Shown here piece after piece: positions 62,430 to 64,000 of a stretch of DNA of 64,000 nucleotides. The stretch spans positions 1-64,000 of the forward strand of contig NZ_CP041186.1 of assembly GCF_006517175.1 (NCBI RefSeq), given 5' to 3'. The stretch's first letter is position 1; each line of letters begins with the position of its first letter. A model generated the notes under the pieces. It was not told the DNA's origin and made no database searches. It saw only the letters and a program-made list of their open reading frames with translations. The translations under genes were made by a program, and so were the position numbers. This stretch comes from Persicimonas caeni. GTDB taxonomy: Bacteria > Myxococcota_A > Bradymonadia > Bradymonadales > Bradymonadaceae.

Positions 62430-63578
62430 ATGTATATGAAGGAAAAGATTTTTGTGTCGGACCTCGTCGAGGGGAGCTTCATCACCTCGGTCTTTTTGGT
62501 CGCCGACAAGACGCTGCGAACCACCAAGAGCGGCAATCCGTTTCTGGCGCTCGACCTGGCCGACAAGAGCGGCAATATCGACTCGAAAGTGTGGGACAAC
62601 GCCGAGGCCATCGGCTCGCGCTTCGAGGCCGACGATTTCGTGATGGTCGAGGCGCAGGTCGAGTCGTACCGCGGCCAACTGCAACTCAACGTGCGCGACC
62701 TCAAGCGCATGGATGACGACGATGTCGCGCTCGAAGACTTCATCCCCGCGTCTCGCTGGGACCGCGACGAGATGCTCGAGCAGCTCAAGGACGTCGTCGG
62801 CCGCGAGATCAAAAGCCCCGAGATGCTTCGCTTCTTCGACGCATTGTTCGAAGAGAAGCAGTTGATGAAGCAGTTCACCCTTGCGCCGGCCGCCAAGGGC
62901 AACCACCACGCCTACCTGGGCGGCCTGCTCGAGCACGCCCTGTCGATGACGCGCTTGGCGGTGCGCATGACCCGCCACTACGCGCACTACTACCCCGGCA
63001 TGCTCAACCAAGATCTGGTGATCGCCGGCTGCGTACTCCACGACATCGGCAAGTGCTTCGAGCTCAGCTACGGACGCTCGTTCAACTACACCACCGAAGG
63101 CCAACTCGTCGGCCACATCGTCCAGGGCGTCGAGCTGATCACCGCGATCGCCAAGAAGGTCAGCCCTCCCCTGCCCGCCGAGATGCTCATGCAGCTCAAG
63201 CACCTGGTGTTGAGCCACCACGGAAAGCTCGAGTACGGCTCCCCCATCTTGCCGCGCACCGCCGAAGCGCTGCTGCTGCACGAGATCGACATGATCGACA
63301 GCCGCATGAACATGTACTCCAACATGGTCGCCGAGCACGAAGGAGGCACCAACAGCGAAGAGGCGTTCACCGATTATCAGCGCCTGTTCCAGGGGCGCAT
63401 GTATATGGGCGACGACACCGGCACCAAGTGGGCGAAGACGACCACGCCGAACGAGGACGACCTCGAGGGCCCCGGCGCCGCTGCGGTGCTCGAGGCCGAG
63501 GGCACGCCCAAAGGCGAGCGCCGCCAGCCGGCGAGCGCCGGGGAATCGGACCCCAACCTCAGTTTGTTCTCCGAATGA
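62430..63578 (+). CDS. 3'-5' exoribonuclease YhaM-type (OB-fold plus HD domain)
   Basis: 382 residues from ATG 62430 (a second ATG lies at 62436). The N-terminal OB-fold (LVEGSFITSVFLVADKTLR ... GQLQLNVRDLKRM) binds nucleic acid, and the HD domain carries HHAYLGGLLEHALSM, VLHDIGKCFEL and LVLSHHGKLEYGSP with metal-binding His/Asp. YhaM enzymes degrade RNA and DNA from the 3' end. The C-terminal 50 residues are acidic and disordered. It lies on the same strand as the PspA gene after 75 bases. Confidence 0.93.
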   Translation: MYMKEKIFVSDLVEGSFITSVFLVADKTLRTTKSGNPFLALDLADKSGNIDSKVWDNAEAIGSRFEADDFVMVEAQVESYRGQLQLNVRDLKRMDDDDVALEDFIPASRWDRDEMLEQLKDVVGREIKSPEMLRFFDALFEEKQLMKQFTLAPAAKGNHHAYLGGLLEHALSMTRLAVRMTRHYAHYYPGMLNQDLVIAGCVLHDIGKCFELSYGRSFNYTTEGQLVGHIVQGVELITAIAKKVSPPLPAEMLMQLKHLVLSHHGKLEYGSPILPRTAEALLLHEIDMIDSRMNMYSNMVAEHEGGTNSEEAFTDYQRLFQGRMYMGDDTGTKWAKTTTPNEDDLEGPGAAAVLEAEGTPKGERRQPASAGESDPNLSLFSE

Positions 63579-63653
63579 GCCGGCGCCACTCGCACTCGCG
63601 GCATAAATTTGCGACGATAGGCCATCACAAAAACTCAGCCACGCGGACTGTCG

Positions 63654-64000
63654 ATGAGCATCCTCAACCGCCTCAATCGCATTATTCGTTCCAACGTCAG
63701 CGACCTGCGCAATGCGGGTCAGTCGAGCTCGCTCGAAGGCGCGCTCGGCGAGATGGAAGCCAGCCTCAAAGACGCCCGGCGCCAGAAGGCAAAGCTGCGC
63801 CAGGACGAAAAACGCCTGGTGGCCGCCATCCGCGAGCAACGTGACAAAGCGGACCAGTGGGAAGACCGCGCGATGATGGCGCTCAAGCAGGGCGAAGAAG
63901 ACCTGGCGCGCGACGCTCTGGCCGTGCGAAACGAGGCGCTCGACAAGGCCGCGCAGTTGCGTGAGAGCCTCGAGGAGCACCGCATGTACTTGCAGGATAT
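63654..64000 (+). CDS. PspA/IM30 family protein, N-terminal part (cut by window end)
   Basis: The first 115 residues are visible from ATG 63654. The start MSILNRLNRIIRSNVSDL is the amphipathic membrane helix of PspA/IM30, followed by the long coiled-coil hairpin (LGEMEASLKDARRQKAKLRQ, REQRDKADQWEDRAMMALKQGE, EEDLARDALAVRNEALDKAAQ). These proteins polymerise on stressed membranes and maintain the proton gradient. No pspF or sigma-54 site is visible. The 3' end lies beyond the window. Confidence 0.88.
   Translation, partial: MSILNRLNRIIRSNVSDLRNAGQSSSLEGALGEMEASLKDARRQKAKLRQDEKRLVAAIREQRDKADQWEDRAMMALKQGEEDLARDALAVRNEALDKAAQLRESLEEHRMYLQD

Overview
The window is a high-GC chromosomal segment of a Gram-negative bacterium. 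It carries many lipoproteins whose mature N-termini are rich in Asp/Ala/Ser, membrane-anchored eukaryote-like Ser/Thr kinases with zinc-ribbon N-termini, FHA and SUMF1-like domains, and a split complex I locus. This combination resembles Myxococcota/Bradymonadota-type predatory bacteria (order Bradymonadales is my best guess). That assignment is inference from gene style, not from a marker-gene search.

Layout. 1-7445: the C-terminal part of an FtsK translocase, an M48 membrane metallopeptidase, an unrecognised 600-residue protein and a CoA-disulfide/persulfide reductase fused to rhodanese. 7446-15060 is an accessory zone. It holds a degenerate transposase copy with duplicated IS ends, a 145-bp palindrome, a lipoprotein hydrolase, a HUH (IS200/RAYT-type) transposase framed by an 88-bp inverted repeat pair, a propeller-like protein and an apparently intact DDE-transposase IS. 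15065-18629: TspO and the proton-translocating transhydrogenase PntAB. 18724-27264: a PhoPQ-activated-pathogenicity-like lipoprotein, a phosphoesterase, the wreck of an RHS/HINT polymorphic-toxin locus with a tandem DUF4279 (possible immunity) gene, a 278-bp copy of part of the pqaA-like gene, a 21-bp minisatellite, a helical protein, and a GH31 lipoprotein close to sulfoquinovosidases. 27398-38237: an acidic zinc-ribbon/FHA protein and the complex I block nuoE-F-J-K-L-M-N (minus strand), without nuoABCD, G, H or I.

38333-49311: a signalling protein with pseudo-receivers and an altered GGDEF domain, GNAT, hemerythrin-like protein, alpha/beta hydrolase, a coupled SDR/acyltransferase pair, two lipoproteins, an acetamidase/formamidase and a helical protein. 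50016-55584: the purine operon purB-purC-purS-purQ-purL (minus strand), ending in a strong terminator. 55717-64000: a pseudokinase fused to a SUMF1-like domain, a small exported protein ending in a Lys/Glu/Arg/Ala repeat, a canonical Ser/Thr kinase, an Ig-like lipoprotein, a YhaM-type exoribonuclease and the start of a PspA/IM30 protein.

How genes work together: NuoE-N and PntAB would couple NADH/NADPH pools to the proton gradient. PurBCSQL would cover several IMP/AMP steps, with PurS/Q/L forming the multisubunit FGAM synthase. The kinases, FHA and GGDEF-like proteins suggest phospho-signalling. The mobile/toxin regions are decayed and rich in repeats. No tRNA, rRNA or CRISPR array was seen.
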